Assembly: GCF_029369745.1 (NCBI RefSeq) | Contig: NZ_CP120210.1 | Span: forward strand, 1,364,001-1,428,000 | From: Amycolatopsis sp. QT-25 | GTDB lineage: Bacteria; Actinomycetota; Actinomycetes; Mycobacteriales; Pseudonocardiaceae | Length of the DNA: 64,000 nt | Reading direction: 5' to 3' | Part shown: in pieces, positions 1 through 7,760 of the stretch | Numbering within the stretch: the stretch's first letter is position 1 | How the letters are laid out: each line of letters starts with the position of its first letter | The notes under the pieces: generated by a model | Told to the model about the DNA's origin: nothing | Database searches by the model: none | What the model saw: only the letters and a program-made list of their open reading frames with translations | Translations under genes and position numbers: made by a program

Positions 1-144
1 GCGGCCGCCGCCCGGCACTACGACGACGAGCAGCTCGTGGCGTTGGTGACCCAGATCGCGCTCATCAACGCCTTCAACCGGCTGAACGTCCTCACCCGGC
101 AGCCGGCGGGGGACTACACGCCGGGTCAGGTCGCGGGGCACTGA
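1..144 (+). CDS. Carboxymuconolactone decarboxylase/AhpD-like protein, C-terminal end only
   Basis: The first 47 codons in frame 1 give the tail of a protein whose upstream part is outside the window. The helical stretch LVALVTQIALINAFNRLNV is typical of the last helix of the carboxymuconolactone decarboxylase/AhpD-like family, small all-helical proteins that include alkylhydroperoxidases and lactone decarboxylases. The CxxC catalytic pair, if present, would lie upstream. The stop codon overlaps the ATG of the following DoxX-like remnant (TGATG), so the two were probably translated together. The family call rests on one helix, so the exact function is open. Confidence 0.6.
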   Translation, partial: AAAARHYDDEQLVALVTQIALINAFNRLNVLTRQPAGDYTPGQVAGH

Positions 145-338
145 TGGACACCGCACTGATGGACACCGCACTGTGGATCGTCGCCGGTCTGCCTGCCGTC
201 ATGTATCTCGTGTCCGGCGCCGGAAAACTGTTTCTGCGAAGGGAAAAGCTCGCCGGGATGGCGTCGGCCGCGGGCTGAGTGCTGGCTTTCGGCCCCGGCA
301 CGGTGAAGCTGATCGGAGTGGTCGCGCGGCGTGCCTGA
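144..338 (+). pseudogene. DoxX-like membrane protein, truncated and interrupted
   Basis: An ATG at 144 overlaps the previous stop and opens a 44-codon frame with a hydrophobic segment (WIVAGLPAVMYLVSGAGKL) like the first helix of DoxX-type proteins. The frame stops at 276-278. Reading through the stop in the same frame gives FGPGTVKLIGVVARRA before a second stop at 336-338, which resembles the conserved GTVKLIGVLE stretch of DoxX. The family is normally about 110-140 residues with four helices, and nothing resembling helices 3-4 follows. I read this as a decayed gene with an in-frame stop and lost 3' half. A real 44-residue peptide is the alternative. Confidence 0.5.
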
Positions 339-348
339 CGTGCCCGAG

Positions 349-403
349 GTACATGAAGGCCCCCATCCTTGCGCCTGGGTACAGGATGGGGGCCTTCACG
401 TAC
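349..403. repeat. Intergenic palindrome, GTACATGAAGG family, copy 1
   Basis: The arms GTACATGAAGGCCCCCATCC and GGATGGGGGCCTTCACGTAC pair almost perfectly around an asymmetric loop containing TTGCGCCTGGGTAC. The element lies between the 3' ends of the DoxX remnant and the convergent BCCT gene. A bidirectional terminator role is inferred; there is no clear T-tract. Confidence 0.8.
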
Positions 404-412
404 TTTATGAGA

Positions 413-2158
413 TCAGGTGCGCTGCTTCGACCGCCCGAGGATGCGACGGCGGCCGTGGCCGTTGGTGCGTTCCTCGTGCAGTTCCTTCAGTGACAACATC
501 ATCGCGTCTTCCTGCTGCATCAGCGGGTCGTTGCGCAGGTCCTTCCAGACCGACACGCACAAGCCGACCATCACGAACACGAACGGCACCGCGATCAGGA
601 TGGTGAGATTCTGCAGACCGGTCAGCGCCTTGTTTCCGCCGACCAGCAGCATCACCGCCGCGACGGCGCCCATCAGCACGCCCCAGAAGATCACGACGGT
701 CTTCTTCGGATGCACGGTTCCGCGCTGGGACAGGGTGCCCATCACCACCGACGCCGCGTCCGCACCGGAGACGAAGAAGATGGACACCAGGATCATCACC
801 AGGATCGCGATCGGGAGGAACCACGGCAGGGTCTCGAGCAGTTCGAACGTCGCCGACTGGGCACTGCCCGCGCCCGCGATGTCCGTCCCGGCCCGTTGCC
901 TGCTGATCGCCGCGCCACCGAAGATCGCGAACCAGACGAGGCTCACGACGCTCGGGATCGCGATGACCCCGAAGATGAACTGACGGATGGTGCGGCCGCG
1001 CGAGATCCGCGCGATGAACATGCCGACGAAGGGCGTCCACGAGATCCACCACGCCCAGTAGAAGACCGTCCAGCCGCCGAGCCAGGTCTGCATCTCCTCG
1101 CCACCGGTCATCCCGGTGCGGCCGGACATCTCGGCCAGCTCGCGGAAGTAGTCGCCGATCGCGCCCGGCACGATGTTGAGGATCAGCACGGTCGGCCCGA
1201 CCACCAGCACGAACACCGCGAGCACCGCGGCGAGCACCATGTTGATGTTGGACAACCATTGGATCCCCTTGGCCACCCCGGAAACCGCCGAAGCGATGAA
1301 GGCGATGGTGAGGATCGCGATGATCGCGACCAGCAGGCCCTTGCCGGGGTCGTCGATCCAGCCGACGGCGCCCATCCCACCGCCGACCTGCAGCGCGCCG
1401 AGGCCGAGGGACGCGGCCGAACCGAACAGGGTGGCGAAGATCGCCATGATGTCGATCGCCTTGCCCAGCGGGCCTTCGGTGCGCCGCTTGCCGATCAGCG
1501 GCGCGAACACCGAACTGATCAGCTGGGTGCGGCCCTTGCGGAAGGTGCTGTAGGCGATCGCGAGACCGACGACCGCGTAGATCGCCCACGGGTGCACGGT
1601 CCAGTGGAACAACGTCGTCGCCATCGCGGTGTGGACGGCTTCGTCGGAATTCGGGGCCGCGGTACCCGGCGGCGGGCTCGCGAGGTGGGAGACCGGTTCG
1701 TACACCCCGAAGAACATCAGGCCGATGCCCATCCCGGCGCTGAACATCATCGCGATCCACGACGAGGTCCGGAATTCCGGCAGTTCCTTGTCCCCGCCCA
1801 GCGGGATCCGACCGTAGCGGCTTATGGCCAGACAGACCGCGAAGAGCACGAAACCGCTCGCTGTCAGCACGAAGGCCCAGCCGCCGTACGGGATCACGGC
1901 GTCGTTCAACAGGGTCGAAGCGACACTGGCGAGGTTTTCCGGGGCCAGCACACCCCAGACGATGATCGCGAGCGCGAGTGCCGCGGCCACCCCGAACACG
2001 GTCCGGTCGGTCTCGGCGGGGCGGTCGGAGGCGAGGTCGAGGGGGACGTGTTCATCGGGCGGATGGCCCGGGCCGGTCGTATCCGGTGCGTGGGCGAGGT
2101 CCGTCGCCGTCTCCGCGCCGACCTCTTCTGCCGCTTGTTTACCGTCCTGCGAACTCAT
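413..2158 (-). CDS. BCCT-family betaine/choline/carnitine transporter
   Basis: This 581-residue integral membrane protein belongs to the betaine-choline-carnitine transporter family, whose members import quaternary-ammonium compatible solutes by sodium or proton symport. The signature glycine-rich segment AGMGIGLMFFGVYEPVSH lies near residue 140 and the tryptophan-rich segment WAWWISWTPFVGMFIARISR near residue 370. About twelve hydrophobic helices run from roughly residue 55 to 535, with a hydrophilic N-terminal tail of about 50 residues and a basic C-terminal tail. Length and motifs fit BetT/OpuD-like members. The substrate cannot be fixed from sequence. The gene is monocistronic and its 3' end faces palindrome copy 1. 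The upstream region contains two TTAACCCG-like stretches (near 2200 and 2270) that may be control sites. Confidence 0.93.
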   Translation of the reverse strand: MSSQDGKQAAEEVGAETATDLAHAPDTTGPGHPPDEHVPLDLASDRPAETDRTVFGVAAALALAIIVWGVLAPENLASVASTLLNDAVIPYGGWAFVLTASGFVLFAVCLAISRYGRIPLGGDKELPEFRTSSWIAMMFSAGMGIGLMFFGVYEPVSHLASPPPGTAAPNSDEAVHTAMATTLFHWTVHPWAIYAVVGLAIAYSTFRKGRTQLISSVFAPLIGKRRTEGPLGKAIDIMAIFATLFGSAASLGLGALQVGGGMGAVGWIDDPGKGLLVAIIAILTIAFIASAVSGVAKGIQWLSNINMVLAAVLAVFVLVVGPTVLILNIVPGAIGDYFRELAEMSGRTGMTGGEEMQTWLGGWTVFYWAWWISWTPFVGMFIARISRGRTIRQFIFGVIAIPSVVSLVWFAIFGGAAISRQRAGTDIAGAGSAQSATFELLETLPWFLPIAILVMILVSIFFVSGADAASVVMGTLSQRGTVHPKKTVVIFWGVLMGAVAAVMLLVGGNKALTGLQNLTILIAVPFVFVMVGLCVSVWKDLRNDPLMQQEDAMMLSLKELHEERTNGHGRRRILGRSKQRT

Positions 2159-2373
2159 GTTCAGCCACGCGCCGATGACAGCGCGATCTCCTTCCGCCCG
2201 AGTTAACCCGTTTGCACCACTGCACCCTAACCAGAAAACTGGTAACCGGCAGAAAAGCGGGAGAAGAGGTTTAACCCGGTACAGGCGGTTTGACCTCGGC
2301 GGATGTAAAGTCCCTCAGCGGCCTCGGCGGGGACGTGTCCCTCGTGACAGCGGCATCGCCGGCGTGGCGGCGT

Positions 2374-2517
2374 TCAGACGGTGGTGCCGCCCTTCCAGAA
2401 GGGGCGGCCGAGCGGGTCGCCTCCGGCGACGTCCGGGCGTCCTTGTCGCTGGTGGTTGCGGTTCAGGAAGTAGGTGACGAGGGCGACCAGGGCGAGGGTG
2501 ACGATGATTGCGGTCAT
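2374..2517 (-). CDS. Small 47-residue single-pass membrane protein, unknown
   Basis: A short reverse frame encodes 47 residues beginning MTAIIVTLALVALVTYFLNR. This is one N-terminal transmembrane helix followed by a basic, polar tail ending PFWKGGTTV. It is divergent from the GlxA-type regulator, with only 86 bp between the starts, where an ATCCTGCCAGAAGTGGCAG inverted repeat sits. Codon use is GC-rich in third positions, which supports coding. I do not recognise a family. It may be a genuine small membrane protein controlled by the neighbouring regulator, or a chance frame. Confidence 0.45.
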   Translation of the reverse strand: MTAIIVTLALVALVTYFLNRNHQRQGRPDVAGGDPLGRPFWKGGTTV

Positions 2518-2603
2518 GGCAGTAAGTTTGCGCTACGGTAGATCCTGCCAGAAGTGGCAGTTCCGACGTTGTTCGGCAAAATCCTGCCAGCTATGCTCGG
2601 TCC

Positions 2604-3560
2604 ATGCTGAAGAGTGTCGCCGTGGTGCTGCTGGACGACTTCGCCGCCTTCGAGTTCGGCGTCGTCTGCGAGGTGTTCGGCTACGACCGCACTGAGGACG
2701 GGGTGCCCCTGCTCGACTTTCGTGTGTGCGGGGAGCGGGCAGGCGAGCCGCTCAGCCTGGGCCACGGCGTCAAGGTGACGCCGGAACACGGTCTCGAAGC
2801 GACCGAGGACGCGGACCTCGTCGTCGTCCCCGCCTGTGACGTGCGCGACGAGTATCCGCCCGCGGTCCTCGAAGCGCTCCGCGCGGTTTCGGCGCGGGGC
2901 GCGACACTGCTTTCGGTCTGCACCGGGGCTTTCGTGCTGGGCGCCGCCGGCCTGCTCGACGGGCGGCGGTGCACGAACCACTGGCGGCACAGCGCCGGCT
3001 TCCGCACGCGGTTTCCCGAGGCGCGGCTGGATCCGGACGTCCTCTTCGTCGACGACGGCGACATCATCACCAGCGCCGGAACGGCCGCCGGCATCGACGC
3101 CTGCCTGCATCTGGTCCGGCGCGAACTCGGCTCCGCCGCGGCCACCGCGATCGCCCGGCGCATGGTGGTGCCGCCGCAGCGCGAGGGCGGGCAACGTCAG
3201 TTCGTCGAGGTGCCGATCCCGGAGTGCACCGGTGAAAGTCTTCAGCCGGTGCTCACCTGGATGCTCGACACCATCGCCCACGAACACTCCGTCGCCGATC
3301 TCGCCCGCCGGGCCCGGATGTCCGAGCGCACCTTCGCCCGCAAGTTCGTCGCCGAGACGGGCACCACCCCGCACCGATGGCTTTCGACGCAACGGGTCCT
3401 GCACGCGAGGTCGCTGCTGGAGGAGACGACGATGGGCATCGACGAGGTCGCGCGCCGCTGCGGGTTCGGCTCGGGAGCCCTGCTGCGCCACCATTTCCAC
3501 AAGGTCGTCGGGGTTTCGCCGCAGGATTATCGCCGGACTTTCGCGCCTCAGCGTGTCTGA
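2604..3560 (+). CDS. GlxA-type AraC-family transcriptional regulator
   Basis: The 318-residue protein has an N-terminal DJ-1/PfpI-like class I amidotransferase fold (about residues 5-170, with the elbow-like segment LLSVCTGAFVLGAAGLLDG near residue 105) and a C-terminal AraC-type pair of helix-turn-helix motifs (about residues 220-315, including SVADLARRARMSERTFARKF and IDEVARRCGFGSGALLRHHF). GlxA-type regulators bind DNA through the second domain; the first is thought to sense a ligand or mediate dimers rather than act as an enzyme. The gene stands alone, divergent from a small membrane-protein frame. The ATG at 2604 follows a CTATGCTCGGTCC leader with a weak ribosome site. Confidence 0.93.
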   Translation: MLKSVAVVLLDDFAAFEFGVVCEVFGYDRTEDGVPLLDFRVCGERAGEPLSLGHGVKVTPEHGLEATEDADLVVVPACDVRDEYPPAVLEALRAVSARGATLLSVCTGAFVLGAAGLLDGRRCTNHWRHSAGFRTRFPEARLDPDVLFVDDGDIITSAGTAAGIDACLHLVRRELGSAAATAIARRMVVPPQREGGQRQFVEVPIPECTGESLQPVLTWMLDTIAHEHSVADLARRARMSERTFARKFVAETGTTPHRWLSTQRVLHARSLLEETTMGIDEVARRCGFGSGALLRHHFHKVVGVSPQDYRRTFAPQRV

Positions 3561-3569
3561 CGAACCGGC

Positions 3570-3758
3570 CTAACCCTTGGGTGCCTTGTCGAACAGGCCG
3601 AGGGACTGGGCGATCGCCGTTCCGCCCGCCAGCAAACCGAGCGGCAGCGTCTTGGCCCAGAAGGCGTCGACGTCGAGCGAGATGAGCAACGCGAGAAGCC
3701 CGCCCGCCAACGCGGCCAGGACGAGCATGCCCAGTGCGAGGCGAGGTTTCGAGACCAT
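3570..3758 (-). CDS. Small two-helix membrane protein, unknown
   Basis: The reverse frame from an ATG at 3758 encodes 62 residues with two hydrophobic helices (LALGMLVLAALAGGLLALLI and AKTLPLGLLAGGTAIAQSL) joined by a short acidic linker, ending in DKAPKG. A good ribosome site (GGAGGAC) sits 5 bases before this ATG, so I prefer it to the upstream in-frame ATG at 3788. It is convergent with the GlxA-type gene, with only 9 bp between the stops. I do not recognise a family. Confidence 0.65.
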   Translation of the reverse strand: MVSKPRLALGMLVLAALAGGLLALLISLDVDAFWAKTLPLGLLAGGTAIAQSLGLFDKAPKG

Positions 3759-4043
3759 GTGTCCTCCAAGAAAGATCCGGAAGGGCAAGCCTCGTGGGGG
3801 TCGCGAGGTGAAACGAGGTCATTTTTGCCGCGCCCGGACTGCGGAGTGAGTCCCAGGCGTGAGCGCGTTCGCGGGGCACCATCGGCGCCGGTGGACGACG
3901 CCGAGGCGCGGGGAAAGACCATCGCCGCGCTCTGCCACGGACGCGCCGCGCGTCGCGACGATGGCTCGATGACCGCGTGGTGGAGCCGCCGAACGTGGCG
4001 TGACCACCGAGTTTGCGCCGTGGACAAATCCGGGCATACGATC

Positions 4044-4070
4044 AGGGCAGTCGTACAGGACGAATGCCCT
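4044..4070. promoter_or_regulatory. Candidate autoregulatory operator of the TetR-family gene
   Basis: AGGGCAGTCGT and ACGAATGCCCT form an inverted repeat with one mismatch in 11 bp and a 5-bp spacer. It ends 11 bp before the GTG start and lies just downstream of a CATACGAT sequence that could be a -10 box. The position suits repression by the adjacent TetR protein. Confidence 0.55.
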
Positions 4071-4081
4071 AGGAGGCGAAG

Positions 4082-4645
4082 GTGGCAGGATTCCCGGCGG
4101 CGGAACGTGGTCAGGCCGTGCGGCGGCGGTTGCTCGAGGCGGCCGTCGCGCTGGTGCCCGAACTCGGCTGGTCCGCGGTCAGCACGCGAATCCTGGCCGA
4201 CCGCGCCGGTGTCGCGCCGAGTGTCGTGCACTACCACTTCCCCTCCTTGCCGGCTTTGGTGATCGAGGCCGTGCTGGGGGCGATGCGAGAGGTCGCCGTC
4301 GCCTTCGAACCGGCGCTGGAAACGGCCGAGACACCTGCCGACGCGGTGGACGCGCTGCTGACGTCCGTCGGCGAGTATTCCGGCGCCGACCCGACGTCGT
4401 TGCTGTTCGCCGAGGCCTACCTCGCCGCGACCCGTGATGACACCTTGCGTGAGGGCATCCGCGAAATCCTCGCCGGTATGCGCACCCGATTCGGTGGCTG
4501 GTTGGCGCACCGTGGCGTGGCCGAAGCCGAAGACACGGCCGCGGTGCTTTTCGCGGCGGTGGACGGGCTTCTGCTGCACCGGGCGCTCGGCCCGGAGTCC
4601 GGCCGCGATGTCTCCCCGGCCGTCCTGCGCAGGCTGGTCGGCTGA
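4082..4645 (+). CDS. TetR/AcrR-family transcriptional regulator
   Basis: This 187-residue protein starts at a GTG preceded by AGGAGG. The N-terminal helix-turn-helix is clear at about residues 14-60 (RLLEAAVALVPELGWSAVS, then LADRAGVAPSVVHYHF). The rest is a helical ligand-binding and dimer domain. It is followed after 20 bp by an FAD-dependent monooxygenase gene on the same strand, so the pair is probably one transcript and the regulator likely responds to a substrate of that enzyme. The inverted repeat directly upstream is the obvious operator. Confidence 0.92.
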   Translation: MAGFPAAERGQAVRRRLLEAAVALVPELGWSAVSTRILADRAGVAPSVVHYHFPSLPALVIEAVLGAMREVAVAFEPALETAETPADAVDALLTSVGEYSGADPTSLLFAEAYLAATRDDTLREGIREILAGMRTRFGGWLAHRGVAEAEDTAAVLFAAVDGLLLHRALGPESGRDVSPAVLRRLVG

Positions 4646-4665
4646 ACCGAGAGGGAGGAAACCCG

Positions 4666-5862
4666 ATGAAGGTGGCGATCTGCGGTGCCGGGATCACCGG
4701 ACTGGCGCTGGCGCACCGGCTCGCGGCGTCGGACGTCGAAGTCGTCGTGCTGGAACGCGCCACGGGGCCGCGGGAGCAGGGCTACATGATCGACTTCTTC
4801 GGCCCCGGCTTCGACGCGGTCGAGGAGATGGGCTTGCGGCCCCAGGTCGAAGACGTGGCACATCAAGTGAACGAAGCGACTTTGCTGGACGAACGTGGCC
4901 GCCGCCGGGCGGCGATCGACTACGTCCGGTTCGCCAAGTCGTTGCGGGGCAGGCTCCGCAGCATCATGCGGCCCGATCTGGAACGCGTCCTGCGCACCGG
5001 ACTTCCGTCCACGGTGGACGTCCGGTTCGGCGCAGGCGTCACGGGTGTCGAGGACCTCGGTGACCGCGTGCGGATCACGCCGGCGAACGGCGAGACACTC
5101 GATGCCGACGTGCTGGTCGGGGCCGATGGAATCCACTCGACCGTGCGAAGGCTGGTCTTCGGTGACGAGAGCCGGTATTTCCGCTACCTCGGTTTCCACA
5201 CGGCGGCCTTCGTCTTCGAGGACGAAGAGATCCGTGCGCAAGTGGGGGAGCGGTTCTGCCTGACCGACACCATCGGGAGGCAGATGGGTTTCTACGGTCT
5301 CCGCGACGGCAAGCTCGCGGCGTTCGCCGTACACCGTACGACCGAGCCGGCCCTGCCTGACGACGCGCGAGCGGCACTGCGCGCGAAGTACGGTTCGCTC
5401 GGTTGGGCGGTCCCCCAAGCCCTCGATCTCTGCCCGCCCTCCCGCGAGGTGTACTACGACCAGGTCGCGCAGATCGAGATGCCGTCCTGGAGCCGCGGTC
5501 GCGTCGTCCTCGTCGGCGATTCCTGTTACGCCGTCTCGCTTCTCGCCGGCCAAGGCGCTTCGATCGGAATCGCGGGCGCGTTCGTCCTGGCCGAACAGCT
5601 CACCCGATCGGCCTCGATCGAGGCCGCGTTCGCGGCGTACGAAAAGCTGGTCCGCCCGGTGGTGACCGAGAAGCAACAGGTCGCCCGCCGGGGTGCGCGA
5701 TGGTTCCTGCCCGCCAACCGGCTCCTGCTCCAGGCACGCCGCGGTTTCCTTCGGATGGCACGGCTTCCGGGTCTCGAACGACCACTCGCGGCCGCCGTCA
5801 CGGGAAAGTCGTCGGCGCTGGTGACGAAGCTGGGGCGAGGGGCCGAGATCCGAAGCCGGTGA
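4666..5862 (+). CDS. FAD-dependent aromatic-type monooxygenase (PHBH fold)
   Basis: The 398-residue protein has an N-terminal Rossmann motif VAICGAGITGLALAHRLA for FAD binding and a second FAD motif GRVVLVGDSCYAVSLLAGQG near residue 285, matching the GD motif of the p-hydroxybenzoate hydroxylase-fold group. The DG-type segment VLVGADGIHSTVRRLVFG lies near residue 145. Such enzymes use NAD(P)H and O2 to hydroxylate aromatic or polyketide-like compounds, including drugs (for example TetX-like and rifampicin-modifying members). The substrate cannot be named here. It is probably co-transcribed with the upstream TetR regulator. Confidence 0.9.
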   Translation: MKVAICGAGITGLALAHRLAASDVEVVVLERATGPREQGYMIDFFGPGFDAVEEMGLRPQVEDVAHQVNEATLLDERGRRRAAIDYVRFAKSLRGRLRSIMRPDLERVLRTGLPSTVDVRFGAGVTGVEDLGDRVRITPANGETLDADVLVGADGIHSTVRRLVFGDESRYFRYLGFHTAAFVFEDEEIRAQVGERFCLTDTIGRQMGFYGLRDGKLAAFAVHRTTEPALPDDARAALRAKYGSLGWAVPQALDLCPPSREVYYDQVAQIEMPSWSRGRVVLVGDSCYAVSLLAGQGASIGIAGAFVLAEQLTRSASIEAAFAAYEKLVRPVVTEKQQVARRGARWFLPANRLLLQARRGFLRMARLPGLERPLAAAVTGKSSALVTKLGRGAEIRSR

Positions 5863-6094
5863 TGGCGCTGTCGGGGTCGATTCCGGCAGCTGCACGCTCT
5901 AGGATCTCGGCGTCGTTGGGTCGCGCGGGTGGCTGAGGTCTTGCGGCTCGTTGGCGCGCTCGACGCGACCTGGGCGGCGTGCCTTCGCTGGGTGCCCCGT
6001 GGCGGCGCAGCATGACTGATGTGACTGCCGTTCTGGGCTGTTGCACTGCGTTGTCGAGAGGAAAGTCGACCTGTCGTGTAAGGCGTGTGGTCTT

Positions 6095-6141
6095 GAAGTC
6101 CGTGAAGGCCTCCTTGAGGGACCCAGGGTCCCTCAAGGAGG
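6095..6141. repeat. Left half of a GTCCGTGAAGG palindrome split by the IS30-family element
   Basis: The sequence GAAGTCCGTGAAGGCCTCC through the centre to CCCTCAAGGAGG matches, base for base over the stem, the intact palindrome at 14446-14506, then stops at the left end of the insertion sequence. The missing right arm (GAGGCCTTCACGGACTT) resumes at 7396. Confidence 0.85.
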
Positions 6142-7395
6142 GGCGGATTCACATGGTGGTTGCAACACGCATTGTTTGTTGGTTGGAGAGTAGTGCTTCG
6201 AGGGCTTCGGCGGGTGTGTGCCAGTCGAGGGTTTCGCGGGGGCGGCCGTTGAGTTCGGCGGCGACTCGTGCGAGGTCTGCGGCGGTGTGCTGGGACAGGT
6301 CGGTGCTTGTGGGGAAGTATTGGCGGAGTAGGCCGTTGGTGTTCTCGTTGGTTCCGCGTTGCCAGGGTGCGTGTGGGTCGCAGAAGTAGATGTCGATCCC
6401 GGTGGCCAGGGTGATCTTTTTGTGGTGGGCCATTTCCTTGCCCTGGTCCCAGGTCAAGGATTTCAGCAGCAGCGGCGGCAGCGTCTGGATGGTCTCGGTC
6501 ATGGCGTGAGCGACGGTGGCGGCGTCGCGTCCGTGGGGCAGGTGCAGCAGCATCACGAACCGGGTCGATCGTTCGACCAGGGTCCCGATCGCGGATTTGT
6601 TGTTCTTGCCCAGGATCAGGTCGCCTTCCCAATGCCCGGGGACGGCGCGGTCGGCGGCCTCGGCGGGCCGTTCGGAGATGTTGACCATGTCGGGGATCCT
6701 GCCCGCGGGCCGGGCCCGGCGGGCCTGGGCCTGCCGGCGGGGCATCCGCAGTGCCCGCCCGGTCCGCAACGCCTGGGTGAGTTCGCGGCGCAGCGCGCCT
6801 TTTCCCTGGACATACAGTGCTTGGTAGATCGTTTCGTGGGACACCCGCATCTCCGGCTGGTCGGGGAACTCCAGCACCAGTCTCCGCGCGATCTGACGCG
6901 GGGACCATTTACGGTTCAGCCTGTCCTGCACCACGTCCCGCAACACGGTGTCCGCGGCCAGTTTCGCGGCCTTCGGGCGTTTCGCACGGTTCTCGGCCGT
7001 GTGCTGCGCGCTGACAGCCCGATAGCGGCCGGAGGAACCGGTGTTGCGGGCCAGCTCGCGGGACACGGTCGAGGCCGGCCGGGCGATCGCCCGCCCGATC
7101 GCCCGGGGCCCCTGGCCCGCGGCTTTCAGGCAGGCGATCTCTTCCCGCTCGGCCAGGCTCAACCGGAGGGGACCAGGCCGAGCAGGTGCGTTACCGATCA
7201 CCCCGCCAGCCTGCCGGAACAACCGCACCCCCGTCGTCGGGGACAGCCCCACCGCCCGGGCCGCCGGCTTCGCCGCCAGCCCGGCCCGGACCCGCTCCCA
7301 AAACTCCACCCGCACCGACCGCGGCAACCACCGATGAACCCGCACCACAACCCCACCCCCCATCAGACGGTGTTGCAACAACCCCATGACTCCGA
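6142..7395 (-). mobile_element. IS30-family insertion sequence, about 1.25 kb
   Basis: The boundaries are set by the split palindrome on either side. The left flank ends in GAGG and the right flank begins with GAGG, so the target duplication is 2-4 bp; the exact number is ambiguous because the site is repetitive. The imperfect terminal inverted repeats share CATGG and TTGCAAC (left CACATGGTGGTTGCAAC, right TCATGGGGTTGTTGCAAC, read inward). One intact transposase fills the element. Insertion into a palindrome fits the known preference of IS30 elements. The intact frame and near-exact flanks suggest a recent, possibly active, copy. Confidence 0.85.
6149..7387 (-). CDS. IS30-family transposase
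   Basis: The DDE transposase is up to 412 residues from the ATG at 7387; a start at 7363 (MGGGVVVRVHRW) is also plausible because the first codons lie in the terminal repeat. An N-terminal HTH region (LSLAEREEIACLKAAGQGPR, near residue 95) matches the IS30 helix-turn-helix. The catalytic triad is visible: D in GHWEGDLILGKNNKSAIGTL (near residue 230), D in LTWDQGKEMAHH (near 295) and E in RGTNENTNGLLRQYFP (near 330). No frameshift or stop is seen, so it is probably functional. Confidence 0.95.
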   Translation of the reverse strand: MGLLQHRLMGGGVVVRVHRWLPRSVRVEFWERVRAGLAAKPAARAVGLSPTTGVRLFRQAGGVIGNAPARPGPLRLSLAEREEIACLKAAGQGPRAIGRAIARPASTVSRELARNTGSSGRYRAVSAQHTAENRAKRPKAAKLAADTVLRDVVQDRLNRKWSPRQIARRLVLEFPDQPEMRVSHETIYQALYVQGKGALRRELTQALRTGRALRMPRRQAQARRARPAGRIPDMVNISERPAEAADRAVPGHWEGDLILGKNNKSAIGTLVERSTRFVMLLHLPHGRDAATVAHAMTETIQTLPPLLLKSLTWDQGKEMAHHKKITLATGIDIYFCDPHAPWQRGTNENTNGLLRQYFPTSTDLSQHTAADLARVAAELNGRPRETLDWHTPAEALEALLSNQQTMRVATTM

Positions 7396-7412
7396 GAGGC
7401 CTTCACGGACTT
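7396..7412. repeat. Right arm of the split palindrome
   Basis: GAGGCCTTCACGGACTT completes the right arm of the element whose left part ends at 6141. Joining the two parts with one copy of GAGG restores the sequence seen intact at 14446-14506. Confidence 0.8.
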
Positions 7413-7760
7413 GCCACCCATACGGGCACGTTTGCCCTACCCTTTTGCCATCGAGACCTCCGCCGCGAAAACTCGCGAATAGTGAATCCGTCCTGCAAGT
7501 ATCCTCTGTGGACAGTGTTGGAGATGCTGGAACTCTTCGGCGAGTTCGCTCTCGTGTCCAGAGCACCACCTTCGTTTCGCGTCTCGGTTCCCCAGTCGGG
7601 TCGAGGGCGGTGAAAGCAGGTGCCCGTCTTGGGCTTCATGGACTTTGCTCCCGGCGGGCACAGGCGAGTGCCCGTGCTCAAGCCGGTGAACACGCGAGTC
7701 GCGGCCAAGAAGAACCTGCCTGTGGGGGCGGGTTCTGCGTCAGTCGACACAGAGTCCCGG
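7413..7760. other. Intergenic region with no convincing gene
   Basis: About 350 bp lie between the insertion sequence and the SDR stop codon. Several short open frames exist on both strands, but none shows third-position GC bias, a ribosome site or a recognisable domain. It contains a modest inverted repeat around CGGGCACAGGCGAGTGCCCG (7657-7676), which could act as a terminator for the SDR transcript. Confidence 0.4.

Noticed and set aside
5798..6136. A reverse frame containing NDAEILERAAAGIDPDSAI
   Set aside because: It runs through the end of the FAD monooxygenase gene and the palindrome, has no ribosome site and no recognisable domain.
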